From Moniliella sp. 'wahieum' (Eukaryota; Basidiomycota; Moniliellomycetes; Moniliellales; Moniliellaceae): DNA of 64,000 bases. Each line of letters starts with the position of its first letter. The stretch's first letter is position 1. This document shows, in pieces, positions 37,314 to 48,392 of the stretch. The notes beneath the pieces are model-generated. The model made no database searches. It worked only from the letters and a program-made list of their open reading frames with translations, and was not told the origin of the DNA. The translations under genes were made by a program, and so were the position numbers. The DNA is taken from positions 89,122 to 153,121 of the forward strand of contig RSEE01000134.1 in assembly GCA_003971905.1 (NCBI GenBank), in the 5' to 3' direction.

Positions 37314-39520
37314 CCCCGGGGGGTGGGGGGAGAGGTGGTGGTGGTGGTGAGGGGGTGGAGGTGGCGGTGGAGGGGGTGGAGGTGGCGGTGGAGGCGATGG
37401 AGGCGGTGGTGGCGATGGAGATGAAGATGGGATGGAGGGAGTGTGGGGGCGGGTGCGGAAGCCCACGCTGGGCAAATATCGGCTGGCTGGCCGGCAGCCA
37501 GCCGAGTAGCAGCCGCCCCGCCGCCCCCGCACCACAGCAGCCTCCGCCCGACACATGCCACGTCCGCCAACCCCACCAGAGCAGTGTGTTGCGGGAGGGC
37601 GTGGCGCCAGTGTGCCACCCATCGTGCGCTGGGCACGTGCGCCCAGCACGCTCAGCTCCCGACGCTGCCCCACGGCTGTGTGGGCGCCCCTCTCTTCCCT
37701 CGATCTGCCCTCTGTTCAGCCCGATGCCAATCATTCTCACCCCCACACCTCACTGACCTGGCCAAGAATCGGGGATTAGCGCCGAGGATGGGTAACTGGT
37801 CGGGCAGGGCACCCCCGCCTTGGGGAGGAAGCAAGTTCCTTCTCTCTCCCAGCTCTTGGTGAGCCATGACAGGGAAGCCAACCGAGTCGCACCGTCGTCA
37901 CGGCCAAGCGGGGGAAGTGTGGGGTAGTGTATTAGGCCTTCCCGGACAGAAAGGCGGTGCTACAAGGCAGAGGTCACGCGGAGTTGAATATCTATTGGGC
38001 TCCAGTGCAATGGACAGATCCCTGGGGAACTCGCCGCGTGACTACTCTTCCTCGTGCCTAAGTACCTATTTGGCGGTGTTGCAGCATTGGAGTGTCCTCC
38101 AATTTTAGCGACTGTCCCTGGCGAAGGGTGCAAGGCTTTGTTGCTTTGCGCTTGATGGTCCATTCTTCAATGGCTTGTGTTCCCGCTCGGTATCCTTCTC
38201 TCTTCCATTCTTCTTGTGCGCCTTTCGGCGCACAAATGAGTGGCTAGCAGATATCAAACAGTGGCCACATATTCCGTTTGCCCATCAGCATCCCCTTAAA
38301 TTTTTTAGCCCTCTTCAATCAGTCGCTTCTTACATGCGTCCGCGCGGCTCCGTCGCCATCGCCCGAAGGGGATGGGGATTGACCTTCTCGACTGCCAGCA
38401 CCATTCCCTTTTCCAGGCAGTGGCGTCGCAAAAAAAAGCTCACTTGGACTAATGTCTCTGTATCAGGAGAGATCATTGAAATGTGGAGGATAACTAGCGA
38501 TATGCGCTCCAAGTAACAGCAGATGGGTTCTATCATACACGAGGAGACCACCGGGCCTACGGCCCGGTCTGCTGTGTCGCCACCCCCCCGTTCCCCCTCC
38601 GCCGTCGCCACCTTAGCCACCGTTCCACCATCGCCACCGTTCCACGCTGGAACCCTTCCACGCTGGAAAAACGAAATAATATCACCGATTGTTGCTGGTG
38701 GCTGGGACGGGTGGCTGCGCCACCCGGTGGCTGACGTGAGCCTTATGTAAAAAATGCCAGGCGTTTCCCATGGCTATATTCCTTAGGATGTAGCCAAGTG
38801 TTATACAAACAAGGTAGATATTCGCCTGATGGATCAGGAGGAGTATAGCAAGAGGGGAGTACATGAGGCATGAGGTTGTGACCACCTAAACTGGAGAGGT
38901 TTCAACACTGAGTTGAGCCAGTGTATAGTAGCCACCGCCATCACCATTCCATTTCGCTCCCCTTCACTTTTCCGAGGTTCCCACCATCTCACCCCAACAC
39001 GGTATTAAGTTCCTCCCGGCTTGCCCAGCCTACAGCCCCTTCCGCTTGCCCAGCCTCCCCCATGCTGCATGGTCAGAAAGTGTTGTAGTATAGAATGACG
39101 CTGTTACTGTGTGAACCAGGTCCATGCCAGTTTCACCAATCGTCAATCCTCGATCTATCCTCTGTTCCTATCCGGGCTATAAAACACCCCAACCATCCCC
39201 GAAGCTTCAATGAAATCCGCGGCCTCTATGCATCAGCACATTTCTGCTGGAGGATAAGGGTATGCTCCCGTAAAAAAAGGTTGTGTGCATTGGGCCGCAG
39301 GTACGCGAGGATACAAAGACGAGAAAAGCCAGCACAAACACGCCAGCGTTGTGCGGCGACTTTGGTCCCGTGAGGAGGAAAACTAAGCAGACAGGGATGC
39401 GATGCGAACGGTGGCAGCAAACAAAAGGGCACCCACCAGCCCAGCTGGTGAAAGCGCTCTCTGTGCAGCATGACACGACACGTGTATGGCCCAAAAGAAA
39501 AAAAGTGCCAATTAGGTGCG
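37314..39520. other. Intergenic; repeat-rich leader of the PHO81-like gene, then an AT-richer gene-poor stretch
   Basis: 37322-37440 is a GGTGGT/GGAGGT repeat (CACCAC leader in gene orientation). From about 37900 GC falls and only short frames remain. A perfect inverted repeat lies at 38550-38568, and two near copies of TTCCACGCTGGAA at about 38639-38667. No gene, TE domain or RNA recognised. Confidence 0.45.
38550..38568. repeat. Perfect 8-bp inverted repeat (hairpin)
   Basis: ACCGGGCC-TAC-GGCCCGGT: an 8-bp stem with a 3-base loop in an AT-richer stretch. No adjacent gene or T tract indicates a terminator. Confidence 0.5.
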
Positions 39521-40407
39521 TTAAATGAAGTGCCAGGTAGCACCCGACAAGCGGCCCAAGGACTGAGATGCCAACGCCGAGAAGGCCGACGGGCTCAAGT
39601 CCAGGTCGTAGTCGGCACAGCCTGCACTCGTCCACCGCTTCCACCGTGATCGTCTTGCCCTGGTACGTGAGCGCAATCTTCTTGCCACACAGCTGGTCAC
39701 TGTTGCTGAATCCGTATTGGGTATAGAGACCGTGCCCAATGGCCGCAATGTAGTCCGTGTCCGAGTTGGTCCAGCCACAAGCACCAAGACCGGTAGCATA
39801 GTAGGTGAGCTGACCCTGTGGGTACCCGCCGCTGCGCCGGTCAAGCCTGAGCTCGAGCCGGACCCCGACCCCGAGCTGGCCTTCGAAGAAGTGGGCGGTA
39901 GACGAGGGCGACGACGAGCTGGACGAGGCCTTGGCCGACGAAGAGGGAGACACGCTCGAGCGCCAATGGTTGCCACCGGTCGAAGAGGAGGCCTGGTCGG
40001 TACTAGACTTGCCGCCGCTCTTTTCGACGAGTAGTCAGACGAGTGGGCTTGGACGAAGGAGAAGACGCAGGCGAAGACGAGGGAGACCATGGCTTGTGGC
40101 TCTTGCTGCCCCAGTGCGGGGACGAGGCAGTGGGCGCCGACGAGCCAGAGAAGGGCTGGCACCACTGCCGGAACCAGAACCGGAACCGGAGCCCTGCGAG
40201 GCGGAGGAACAGCGGACGACTTGCGGCACCGACGGCCACGGCGCACATTGTGGTTCATGTTCGCGGGCAGCGAGGGGGACGTTGTGCTGGCTGCCAAGGC
40301 GCGCGCACGGCGCTCGACAGCCAGCGAGCGCTCATCCGCTTGGGCGCCAAGGGCAAGGGCCGCCAGGGCAACCGAGGCAGTAAGAAGGTGCGAGTAAACG
40401 AGACCAT
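39521..40407 (-). CDS. Secreted RlpA-like double-psi beta-barrel (expansin-like) protein 1
   Basis: Small secreted protein with one DPBB domain, the fold shared by expansins, barwin and RlpA. ATG at 40407 starts MVSF; one lost base later the frame gives YSHLLTASVALAALALGAQA, a good signal peptide, then Ala/Arg-rich sequence. A long Ser/Gly/Pro linker (SGSGSGSSSGLTGAAAG) leads to the domain: QGQLTYYATGLGACGWTNSD, DYIAAIGHGLY, LCGKKIALTYQGKTITVEAV and DECAGCADYDLDLSPSAF (the last with a break), ending GRLSGATWHFI at the stop 39521-39523. The expected Cys pairs (ACGW, LCGK, DEC-GC) are present. The second expansin domain is absent, as in fungal RlpA-like proteins. Paralogue of the gene at 42543-43194. 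Confidence 0.82.
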
Positions 40408-42542
40408 GCTGCGAGGGGGAGGTGGAAGGGCGGGGAATACAAGGGAGAGAGGAACGCTCAGCGCTCGAGCGGGGCGGGTGTGGACAGAGAGCCTGCACTG
40501 TCGGGGGAGAGAGAGGGGGGGCGTCGACGCTGTCAAAGCGAGCGAGGGGAGGGAGGGGCAAGGCGGTGGTGGTGGTGGCGGGCGCAGCGGGGGGGGGGGG
40601 GGGGCAGAACAGCGAGACTATATACAAGGCCAAGCGCCTCCTTTTCTGCGGCAGCTGCGGCGGCTGCGGGCACCCCGGCACTCGCCTACGCGCACACTGG
40701 CAGGGTGCCCCGCTGTCCCTGCCCTGCCACGGGGGCATGTGCCGCGGTGGGCGGCGCGGGTGGGCGCGGGGGCAGTGATGCGCGGCTCCGGTGGGTGGCA
40801 CTGCCCGGGTGCTGGGGATGGCGGGGCGCAGGGGCAGTGTAACGTGCCGGGGGATGGGCGCAGCAGGCACAGCAGCACAGCTCCACCCAGAGGATGTGCG
40901 CACCGGGGGCACCACGCCAGCCACGCCGCGCTGCGAAGAGCCGCGTGGTGGCTCAGCCCCAGCAGCCGCGGTCCTCCGGGCGCTGGTTCCTCGTGTCGGT
41001 GACTCGCACCAGCCTCTGACAAAACGGGGGGCTGTCACATGTCCCCCCCGTAGCATAACCGGTAACCACTGCGCCACGCTCTGTCAACCCTACTGCTGCC
41101 GCTCGCACCCCGCCGACGCCGAGCGTGGGGGTTACATGTTACTCCCCCCGCCCATCGCCACCACTATCGCTGCTCCCTCTACACTCACCCTGCACCAGTC
41201 TTCCACTTGCGGCCGAGCGTGGTGCCGGCAAGAGCACCGCGGCCGCAGCCTATATATCTCTGGCGCCTAGTAACTAGGAAGCGCCATCCCCTCTGTCCCA
41301 GAAGGATACGTTCGCAGCTGTGAACCGTACGACAGACACTTAGAATTGCGTAGAGGACCGCTGCAACAGAACCCCCAAACCACACGGATAGTTACCCCTC
41401 CAGCCCAACACCGTCCCAATGAAAACCCTGTCTGCAGGATCCATGCAACACACGTATTCGGTGTTGCGCGTGCAAAGGTTTTGCCTGTATATGTTGAGTG
41501 GATCAATTACCTGGAAATAGGCAGCTGGTGAACAAGAAATACGAACAGGGACGAAAATGGAAGATGGGGGCAGATCCCCACCAGCCAGGGGTACAGGGGC
41601 TAAATCCCAAAAGGGGAAACAGACGCAATAAAGCGGCGGTAGAAAGGGGGATATAAACTCGGGGGCTTGGTTACCATTAGTAGGCGCAACACAGAAAGAA
41701 AGAGGTAAACGGGGACGCGACGGCAATCTTCGCAAGAATACCGAGACGAGAGTCTTGTTGACCTCATTGTGGCCACCTACGTCAACTTGAACTGGGGCGG
41801 ACTATAGTCGGGGAGATGAGGCGTGGCCACTCGGGCCACCGTACATGCTATGACCAGCAAACGGTCAAATGTTGGACTTAGTTGGCAGCGCGCTCTACTG
41901 GGCATGTGGGTAAAGCAGCAGGACTCAAGCCTCAGCACGGGTCAGACCATCCCAGATCCGACGGGGCCCCTAACGATAAACATCATCGGCCAACCCCTGC
42001 TAACTCTGAGAGCCTGGATTGACCCCGGTATGCCACGGTTTCCCTGACTTCAATATACACACACCCACATCGTTCTCGATAACATGATGCCAACATCCTT
42101 TGACCTATATATAAATTGGCGCTGCGGTGCTCTACTGGTGATGCATGTGGCGCGTACCGTCGTATCGCTGTTTCTACTGATGTGCTTGTGGTGTTTGTTG
42201 TGGTCGAGACGTGCGTGACGCTATATTGAATATCCTAAGAAACGATTCGTCCTAATCACTTACATCGGTTTTTGGTCGCACACACTCCGTCGCCAAAAAG
42301 ACTATAATGCAACTGATGGAGACAGTTCGCGGAGTACTACAAGGAACACATGTGACGGAAGTGAGAATGCTACTTAATAACCAAAAAACAACCGTGTGGC
42401 GCCCATTAGTCTGACAGCTGTGACGACGCTCAACGCTCACAGCCTCAGCGGCACCAAAGAAGTAGCGGTGACAAAGGGGAAAGGGGGAAGAACACCCAAA
42501 AGCCAAAAGCAACCTGTGCTGGCTTGTGGTTGTTGGACCTTT
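40408..42542. other. Intergenic between the two DPBB genes
   Basis: GC-rich promoter side of DPBB gene 1 (40408-41270), including a G run at 40590-40604 and a tRNA/SINE-like segment listed separately. From 41270 it becomes AT-richer with only short frames; TATATATAAATT occurs at 42104-42115. No further gene recognised. Confidence 0.45.
40991..41090 (-). mobile_element. Possible tRNA-derived SINE or tRNA relic
   Basis: On minus, TGGCGCAGTGGTTA (about 41076-41063) fits a Pol III A box perfectly. About 55 bases later GGTGCGAGTCA matches the B-box consensus GGTTCGANTCC at 9 of 11 positions. The acceptor stem ends do not pair and the anticodon arm is poor, so it is not a working tRNA. A SINE head or decayed tRNA would fit; chance is possible. 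Confidence 0.3.
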
Positions 42543-43194
42543 TTACGACCAAGTGATCGGGAACACACTGTTGTATGTTTCCGGCAAAAAAGCATAAAAG
42601 AGTCAGTATACCTCCGTGCGCTCACGACAGGAAGTTTGTGTTTACGCACCCCTCGGCCAGGTTGTTGTTCGACAACGTCTTGAACAGCGCTTCGGACATA
42701 TCCAGCGACCCTGAAGCACAGCCAGGGCACAGGTCCACCACCTGAGCCGTCGCTGTGTTGCCAGTCTCCGTACTGGTGATCGTGACCGTCTTGCCGCACC
42801 AACTGCCAGAGTCGTACTGCGGCGCATTCATCGCCACGACGTATTGCGAATCAGTGTTGGTCCATCCACACGCACCTGAGGAGGAAATCATAACACACAC
42901 GGTCAGCTCCTGGTTTCTATTGGGTGAAAAAAGATCAGATGAAGGACTTACCCAATCCAACTGCCACAAGAACGACCGGCCACAACCACAGAGTCAAGTC
43001 ATAGGGTTAGTTCCTGGACACCACACTAAATCCGCATTCGGGCACCAGTGGGAGTAAGGCATACGCACCTGCATAGTACGTCGCTTGGCCCGAGTAGCTG
43101 CGCTTGGTGAGAGCCTGCTCAACAGGCGCGGGGCAGCCGAGATTCCGGTGAATGCAACGGTGGCGAGGAGAGCAATCTTGGTGAGAGAGAACAT
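42543..43194 (-). CDS. Secreted RlpA-like double-psi beta-barrel (expansin-like) protein 2
   Basis: Small secreted single-domain DPBB protein, about 120 residues. ATG at 43194 gives signal peptide MFSLTKIALLATVAFTGISA. After one lost base comes VEQALTKRSYSGQATYYA, with KR a likely Kex2 site. Three introns are supported by splice signals and protein continuity: 42961-43068 (GTGCGT...CAG), 42876-42951 (GTAAGT...CAG) and 42568-42649 (GTGCGT...CAG). The first two flank a 9-nt exon, 42952-42960 (TTGGATTGG), which rebuilds YYAVGLGACGWTNTDSQYVV, matching YYATGLGACGWTNSD in the neighbouring paralogue. The domain continues with APQYDSGSWCGKTVTITST and AQVVDLCPGCASGSLDMSEA. The last intron joins NNNLAEG to VFPITWS and the stop at 42543-42545. 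Confidence 0.88.
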
Positions 43195-45407
43195 GGCGAG
43201 CGTTTGCTAACAGTGATGGAGAACCGTGACCTTGAGGGGGGGAGGGGGGATTAGCGAAGTGGAAGATCCTGCTCTTGCTGTGTGGGTTGGTGAGGGAAGA
43301 AGTTGGATCGGAGCCGGCAAGGAAAGGGGGGTTTTATAGACATCCTGGGTCGATGCATCTATATTCACAGAATGTGGACGCTATGCATAGACGCTGCGTG
43401 AGAAGAAACAAGATGAAAACTGCCAAGAAGACATGTTGTAGGAACACGCGTGGATACCCAGGTTTCAGGGCGAGCCTGCCATTGGAGCCTGAGGATATTG
43501 GGGCCATAACATTAGACAACACTTCGATTACAAAAACAGACGGAGAAGAATACTACGGTGGTGCAACGCGGCGCCGTCAACTCCCTTCCACGTATCTTTC
43601 TTGTTGACATCCAACTGGGTGCGGAGGTGGAATCACTAGTCACTGCTACTGGCGTGATGCGAAGGGGGTTCCGGCCGACAACATATATTGAGGCCTCAGG
43701 CTGAGGGCCTCAGGCGCCTCTCCACGCCCCAATTTCAGACTGTGCGCGCATTGCTACGTTCTCAGACACAGGGCTTCGAAACTCGTTTCACACTGTGTGC
43801 TACCCTGGTTTTGGGTTTCCATCCACAGATATTCAATGAAAACACGCTCAGCGTCCAGACTCAGGCTCGCGCGCGCTCAGCGCCCAGAGCTCATCCCCGG
43901 TCCGACTGTCTCTATCCTCTGGCTACCGGCCGGCTACCCCCTACCCTACAGAGAAACAATGTCTTGGTACCGTGAATCATTAAACATTCAGTAATCATTA
44001 ATCGCCGGTAATCACGGATGTCCCAGAGTTGTCATTTCACGGTTTCTGTCTCATGATGAGCCTCAAACGAAGAGATAACATTATAACAGAGGAGCGGAGT
44101 TGATACGTTGACAGTTGATCGATGCTCGGTGATCGGTTAGAGGCTTAAGGCTTAAGGGTCCGAGGCGTGAGGTCTGGGAGAAAGGGAATTAGTAGGGATC
44201 TCATCCTACTGTGTGCCCCCCGTTTTCTCGTATACCATCAAACACCACATTGTACAGCCGCAGACGACATTCTCATATCTCTCCTCAGAATCGCTTATGT
44301 TTGGAACTGTCGAGAAGTTTTCCGAATCAGGGTAAGGACCTCGGAATCAACAGTACTCAGCCACATCTACGAACGAATTAGCGACAACCCCTACATTCTC
44401 CCTTCTCGGTCCCCTTGATGCCGTGTGTGGCGTTAGATAAAAGTACAAAAATGAGATTGACATGCTCCTCTGTTTGTGGCAATTCTCGTGGTATACTGCC
44501 GTGGGGATACTTATCGTGATGAAGCTAGAATATATAGAAAAGAGTCAAGAGCGATGGCTGGAAAACATGATTGTGGCGCATGGAGGGACACAGTCCACAA
44601 TACGCCTGCGGACCCTATTCTTTTACCTGTGTGGGGCATTCCACGTCTGTAGACCCCCGGTACTATCACGCACACGTGTCCTGCGTCATTATAGCACAGG
44701 GGACACGATGGAGGCCCATGTGTTCACTAGACATTATACGTCCCTGCATCACTGATGGTCACTTCGGGTTCAGAGTTTGTTCGGGGACTCGGGAGGAGAG
44801 AAGCTGGTTATCGACTATCGAGTAACGAGATCAGAAGAGAGTATCGAGTATTCTCCTGTGTATCCACATTGCTTGCCCTATCTCCTCTCTGCGTGGCGGC
44901 GATACTACCGCCACGGCGTGTCTCAAATCAGGGGAGGCAGCTGGTTTTGTCGGTTGGTTTTGCTCCTATATGCCCCTCCTCACCCGGGGAGCCGCGTCGA
45001 CTCGCCAGAAACACAAAGACACCCTGATTCGTCTTCTCATTCCCCTTGTTTGCGTCTGGTTTTCTTGGCCTCTGAATCTGAACATGGGATACGCTGAACG
45101 TTCAACTTGAACGTTCAAGTTGCATGCTGAACTGAACGCTACCCCCAGTACCTAGCGGCGTGAATGAAAGTTGCAAAGGCGGTGCGGGCGGCAGGAACGC
45201 ACTGAAAAAGAGCGGCTTGAAGCGCGAGGGAGCGTTGCTGCGGAACCGATGCTGCCCCCGGGCGGAACCGAGGGGCGCTGCGCCAGAGCTGTCCTGGCGT
45301 TCCTACTCGTGCCACAAAAAAATTCGACTTGGCCATCCTCGCCGACGTCGAGATCGTCGATCATCGATCATCTCGCCCCAGCGCCCCCGACTCACCACCC
45401 GCCCCCC
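43195..45407. other. Gene-poor AT-richer stretch, no gene recognised
   Basis: Only short open frames on both strands; none carries a recognisable motif. Contains TAATCATTAATCGCCGGTAATCACGG (near 43988-44013), a palindromic AACGTT cluster at 45095-45140, and the promoter of the methyltransferase gene. Confidence 0.45.
45103..45122. repeat. Perfect 20-bp palindrome with overlapping TGAACGTTCA repeats
   Basis: CAACTTGAACGTTCAAGTTG is its own reverse complement. The inner 10-mer TGAACGTTCA occurs at 45095-45104 and again at 45108-45117, a 13-bp phase. It lies about 285 bp upstream of the methyltransferase start. Confidence 0.8.
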
Positions 45408-46266
45408 ATGTCCGTCAACGGCGACTTTCGGCTGCAGAGCTACTGGGACCAGCGCTACGCGTCCGAGGGCATTGACGGCGAGTTTGACTGGTTCAAGAAG
45501 GTGCGTCGTGCTCGTCCTGCGCGTCGCGCGACCGATCGGTGGCCGGCGCCGATCCATTGACGCTGTTCTGATCCCCCCCCTTCTCCTCTGCTCTTCTGTT
45601 AGTACGACGAGATCAAGTAAGTCCGTCATCGCACGCACTCGGCGACGCCCTACTGACTGACACGCGCTCGCGCAGAGACGTGGTGCATGAGCTCATCCCT
45701 GGCAAGCAGAGCAAGGTCCTCATGCTTGGCTGCGGCAACTCCACCATGGGCTACGACATGGTCCAGGACGGTACACGCACATTGTCAACCTCGATTTCTC
45801 CAGCGTGCTCATCGAGCAAATGAAGGCCAATACCCCCAGCCCCAACTGACCTGGCACGAGATGGATGTGCGCCAACTCGCCGAGCATGCCGATGGCCCCG
45901 CCCTAGGGGTAGCGCGTCGTACGACGCAATCATCGACAAGGGCACCCTCGATGCCTTGACGGCGGAGACCAATGGATCCGTGTGGGACCCAAGCGAGCAA
46001 GTGAAGGATAACGTTCGTCGCGAGGTCGAAGGTGTTTTGCAGTACGTCCTCCCCCTCTGCCGTGCAATCTAACGCGAGGCAGAAATACTTACGCGTGCGC
46101 AGCCTGCTCAAGCCTGGAGGCAAATTTATCTACCTCACGTTTGGCCAGCCGCAGTTTCGGCTCAAGTACCTCCAACGGCCAGGCCAGTGGACTTTGAGAC
46201 ACGCGAGGTGGGAGGGGCCAGGCCACATTCCCTTACTTTCTTTATATTGGCACCAAGAATGCATAG
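45408..46266 (+). CDS. Class I SAM methyltransferase, METTL13/EEF1AKNMT-like
   Basis: Likely protein methyltransferase of the family that modifies elongation factor 1A; cytosolic. ATG at 45408 gives MSVNGDFRLQSYWDQRYASE, then GEFDWFKK. Three introns: 45501-45602 (GTGCGT...TTAG), 45617-45675 (GTAAGT...GCAG) and 46042-46102 (GTACGT...CTAAC...GCAG). Exon 2 is only 14 nt (45603-45616) and supplies YDEIK together with the next exon, giving IKDVVHELIP. The motif I SAM site KVLMLGCGNSTMGYDM is clear. One lost base leads to THIVNLDFSSVLIEQMKA. LTWHEMDVRQLAEH, YDAIIDKGTLDALTAETNG and LLKPGGKFIYLTFGQPQFRL follow, and the end FLYIGTKNA* at 46264-46266. The GCGNS, DKGT-DA and FGQPHF-like motifs are characteristic of METTL13-type enzymes. 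Confidence 0.9.
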
Positions 46267-46393
46267 TCGGTCTCGAGGCCAGTGTCACGCCGGCTGGCCC
46301 ACTGCTACACCTCTCTGGGACGAATGTCCCACTTGAAACCAAAATCGGGATACGCACCCATGATGATGTTGCGGACCAACGAAGATCCCCACT

Positions 46394-47420
46394 CTACGCC
46401 TTTGTCTGAGGATCGGGCGGGGCCGCTGTAGGTTGCCACCACTTCCGTTTGTACACTTGGACCGTGCGCATCCGTTGGGTTTGCCACAACTCTCCCACCA
46501 TGAATTCATCCTTTTCAATTCCAGTCGTTTCCTCGACCATAACCGCAGACGTCCTTGGTCCCCCTTCACTAGCTTGTTCGGGTTGGATGATTGGGTTGGC
46601 ACACCAATCGTGGATCTCATAGTAATTGGGGATCGTAGAGCCGATGGGGGTGGGAATCGCACCCTCCTGCTGGTTGTACCTTCTATGCCGTAGGATTTCA
46701 AAATACATTGAGACCACCGGGCTGCCCCGTCGCGCTCTAAGCACGCCAAGCCGCCGACGGCCACCTGGACTTGATCTTCGAAGGCCATCAGTTGGTCTCA
46801 AAGAAAGGCGGGAAAGCGGCTGAGTTCGCGTGTATCTCAAAGGATGCGGGTTAGCGGTTGAGGCTTGTCGCAGTGACGAAAACCCGACAAGAAACCGTCT
46901 AGCTCCGTCTTCGGTTCTCTGCGGCGCTTAAACCTCACCTGGGCGGTCGGGGTGAGGGCGGGGGGGAAGTAGATGCAGTATGGCCAACAGCGGGAGCTGC
47001 GATCATCAGGGACGCTGGACTGGCTTGTGCCAAGAACCAGATACCGACGTAGCGATCGGGAGACGTCGTGGCATCTCGCAGTTGCCACGTCAAGCGGCCT
47101 CGGTGGGCATTTGAGTGGGAAAGGTGAGACGCGGCCAGTGGCGGGGGTGGACTGGACGTTGACGCTGACGAGGATCATGCCCTTGTACGACGGCTGGACC
47201 CACCACGACTTGCGCCTGTCCTCCGCGGCATCAAGGGATCGAGCAGGCCGTCCCGCGGTCCTGCGGCGGTCAGACGTCCTGCCACGCCATGGCGACCGCC
47301 GGCGGTGGCTGCTCCCAGTGAGCAGGGAGCGTGAGCGTGAGCGTGGGCTGAGCGTGAGCGTGGGCGTGAGCGTGGGCGTGGGCGCCGAGTTGGCGTCGGC
47401 AAACCAAGCGCTAAGCACTT
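46394..47420 (-). CDS. Unidentified protein, at least two exons
   Basis: I do not recognise a family. Exon-like text VQPSYKGMILVSVNVQSTPA and (next frame) TWQLRDATTSPDRYVGIWFL precedes CIYFPPALTPTAQ. A good intron follows at 46836-46938 (GTGAGG...CTAAC...TTGAG). The next exon begins IHANSAAFPPFFETN, then, after a frame change, QLMAFEDQVQVAVGGLACLE and finally YFEILRHRRYNQQEGAIPTP, NYYEIHDWCANPI and MVEETTGIEKDEFMVGELWQ, ending near 46394. The splice signals and smooth protein text support a real gene. The start is unresolved: no ATG in the upstream frame fits, and a Thr-Pro/Thr-Leu repeat sits there. It is divergent from the histone-fold gene. Confidence 0.45.
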
Positions 47421-47564
47421 CTGAAATAATCCGCTCATGCTATTTGCGGGCGGGCTGCGCGTCGCGTCCCGCAACGAACGGGTCGCGCACTCAAAGCGGA
47501 ACGGAAGGATTGATTGCGTGGCAGGCGCCATCACCACCACCCCGACCCCCCTGCTTGCGTCTCC

Positions 47565-48392
47565 ATGGTGTCGCCCAGCACCAGCCCCGAATTTTCCGCC
47601 TGGCGCCTCGGCCTCGGCTTCTGCGCCGGCGCCTGTGCCTGCCACCCGTGATGAGCACAGCGACGGCCCTCCCGCTGACGACGGAGAGCCTGAGCCCGAA
47701 CAAGCTAGAGCACGACGAAGAGGAGGAGAGACGTTGAAGAAGAAAAGACGAGGAAGAAGAAGAAGAAGAAGAGTGCACGAAGATCACTCTGACGAGGAGG
47801 ACCACGCTCCCCTTCCTGACAAGGAAGAGGGGGCTGCGGTTGCTCCCCAAGAGAACGAGGGAGGCGAAAGGCAAGGGGAGTGCTAAGGGCACGGCTCGGC
47901 GCAAAGGTGCCCAGCCTCCCGCATTGGGATCCACTTCCTTCCCCCTTGCCCGGGTTACCCGCATCCTCAAGGCTGACGACAACCTGGAGCAGGTCTCGCG
48001 CGAAGCCACCTTTCTCATCACCATTGCCTCCGAACTCTTCCTCAAGACGGTCGCTGAGCGAGCGTACGCATTAGGTCGATTGGAAGGAGGCGCCACATTG
48101 CCTACCGCGACGTGCAGGAGGCCGTGGCCAAGGACAAGCATTGGGACTACCTCCGAGACGTGGTACCCGACCCCATCTCGTACAAAGACGCACTGGCCCA
48201 GCGCGAGCAGCTCGCCCAACAAAAGTCCAATGCTGCCGCCGACTTTTTCGGTTTACCCCCCGTTGTCGGCCTGGAGCGCTCCCCCTATGCGGAGGATATG
48301 AGCATGCCCCCTCCGCTCCCCATGGTGCGTATCCAGAAGACGGCGGGGCGCTCCTGTCAGGCGAGTCGGACGTGGAGATGAAAGAGGGTTAA
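47565..48392 (+). CDS. Histone-fold protein, Dpb3/POLE4/CHRAC1 type
   Basis: NF-YC/H2A-like histone fold, as in small subunits of DNA polymerase epsilon and the CHRAC remodeller; nuclear. Best start ATG 47565 (MVSPSTSPEF), followed by an Ala/Ser/Pro stretch and a strongly charged tail (GETLKKKRRGRRRRRRVHED, HSDEEDH). After a lost base the core reads GSTSFPLARVTRILKADDNL, REATFLITIASELFLKTVAE and RAYALGRLE. Another break leads to HIAYRDVQEAVAKDKHWDYL and RDVVPDPISYKDALAQREQL, the order of the Pol epsilon/CHRAC family (LP-ARV; IA-ELF; Y-D-A-AV; FL-D-IP). The C-terminal tail ends ESDVEMKEG at 48390-48392. An alternative start at 47651 in another frame was considered and is less likely. It may act in polymerase epsilon or in a chromatin remodeller. 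Confidence 0.82.

Noticed and set aside
41873-41972. tRNA-like segment (ACTTAGTTGGCAGCGCGCTC ... GGGTCAGACC)
   Set aside because: Possible acceptor ends pair at six of seven positions, but the D stem is missing and the anticodon and T arms do not fold. Too weak even allowing for lost bases.
39521-43194. Bacterial origin of the RlpA-like genes by transfer
   Set aside because: Spliceosomal introns, fungal signal peptides and a Kex2-type KR site fit the widespread fungal DPBB family, so no recent transfer is needed.
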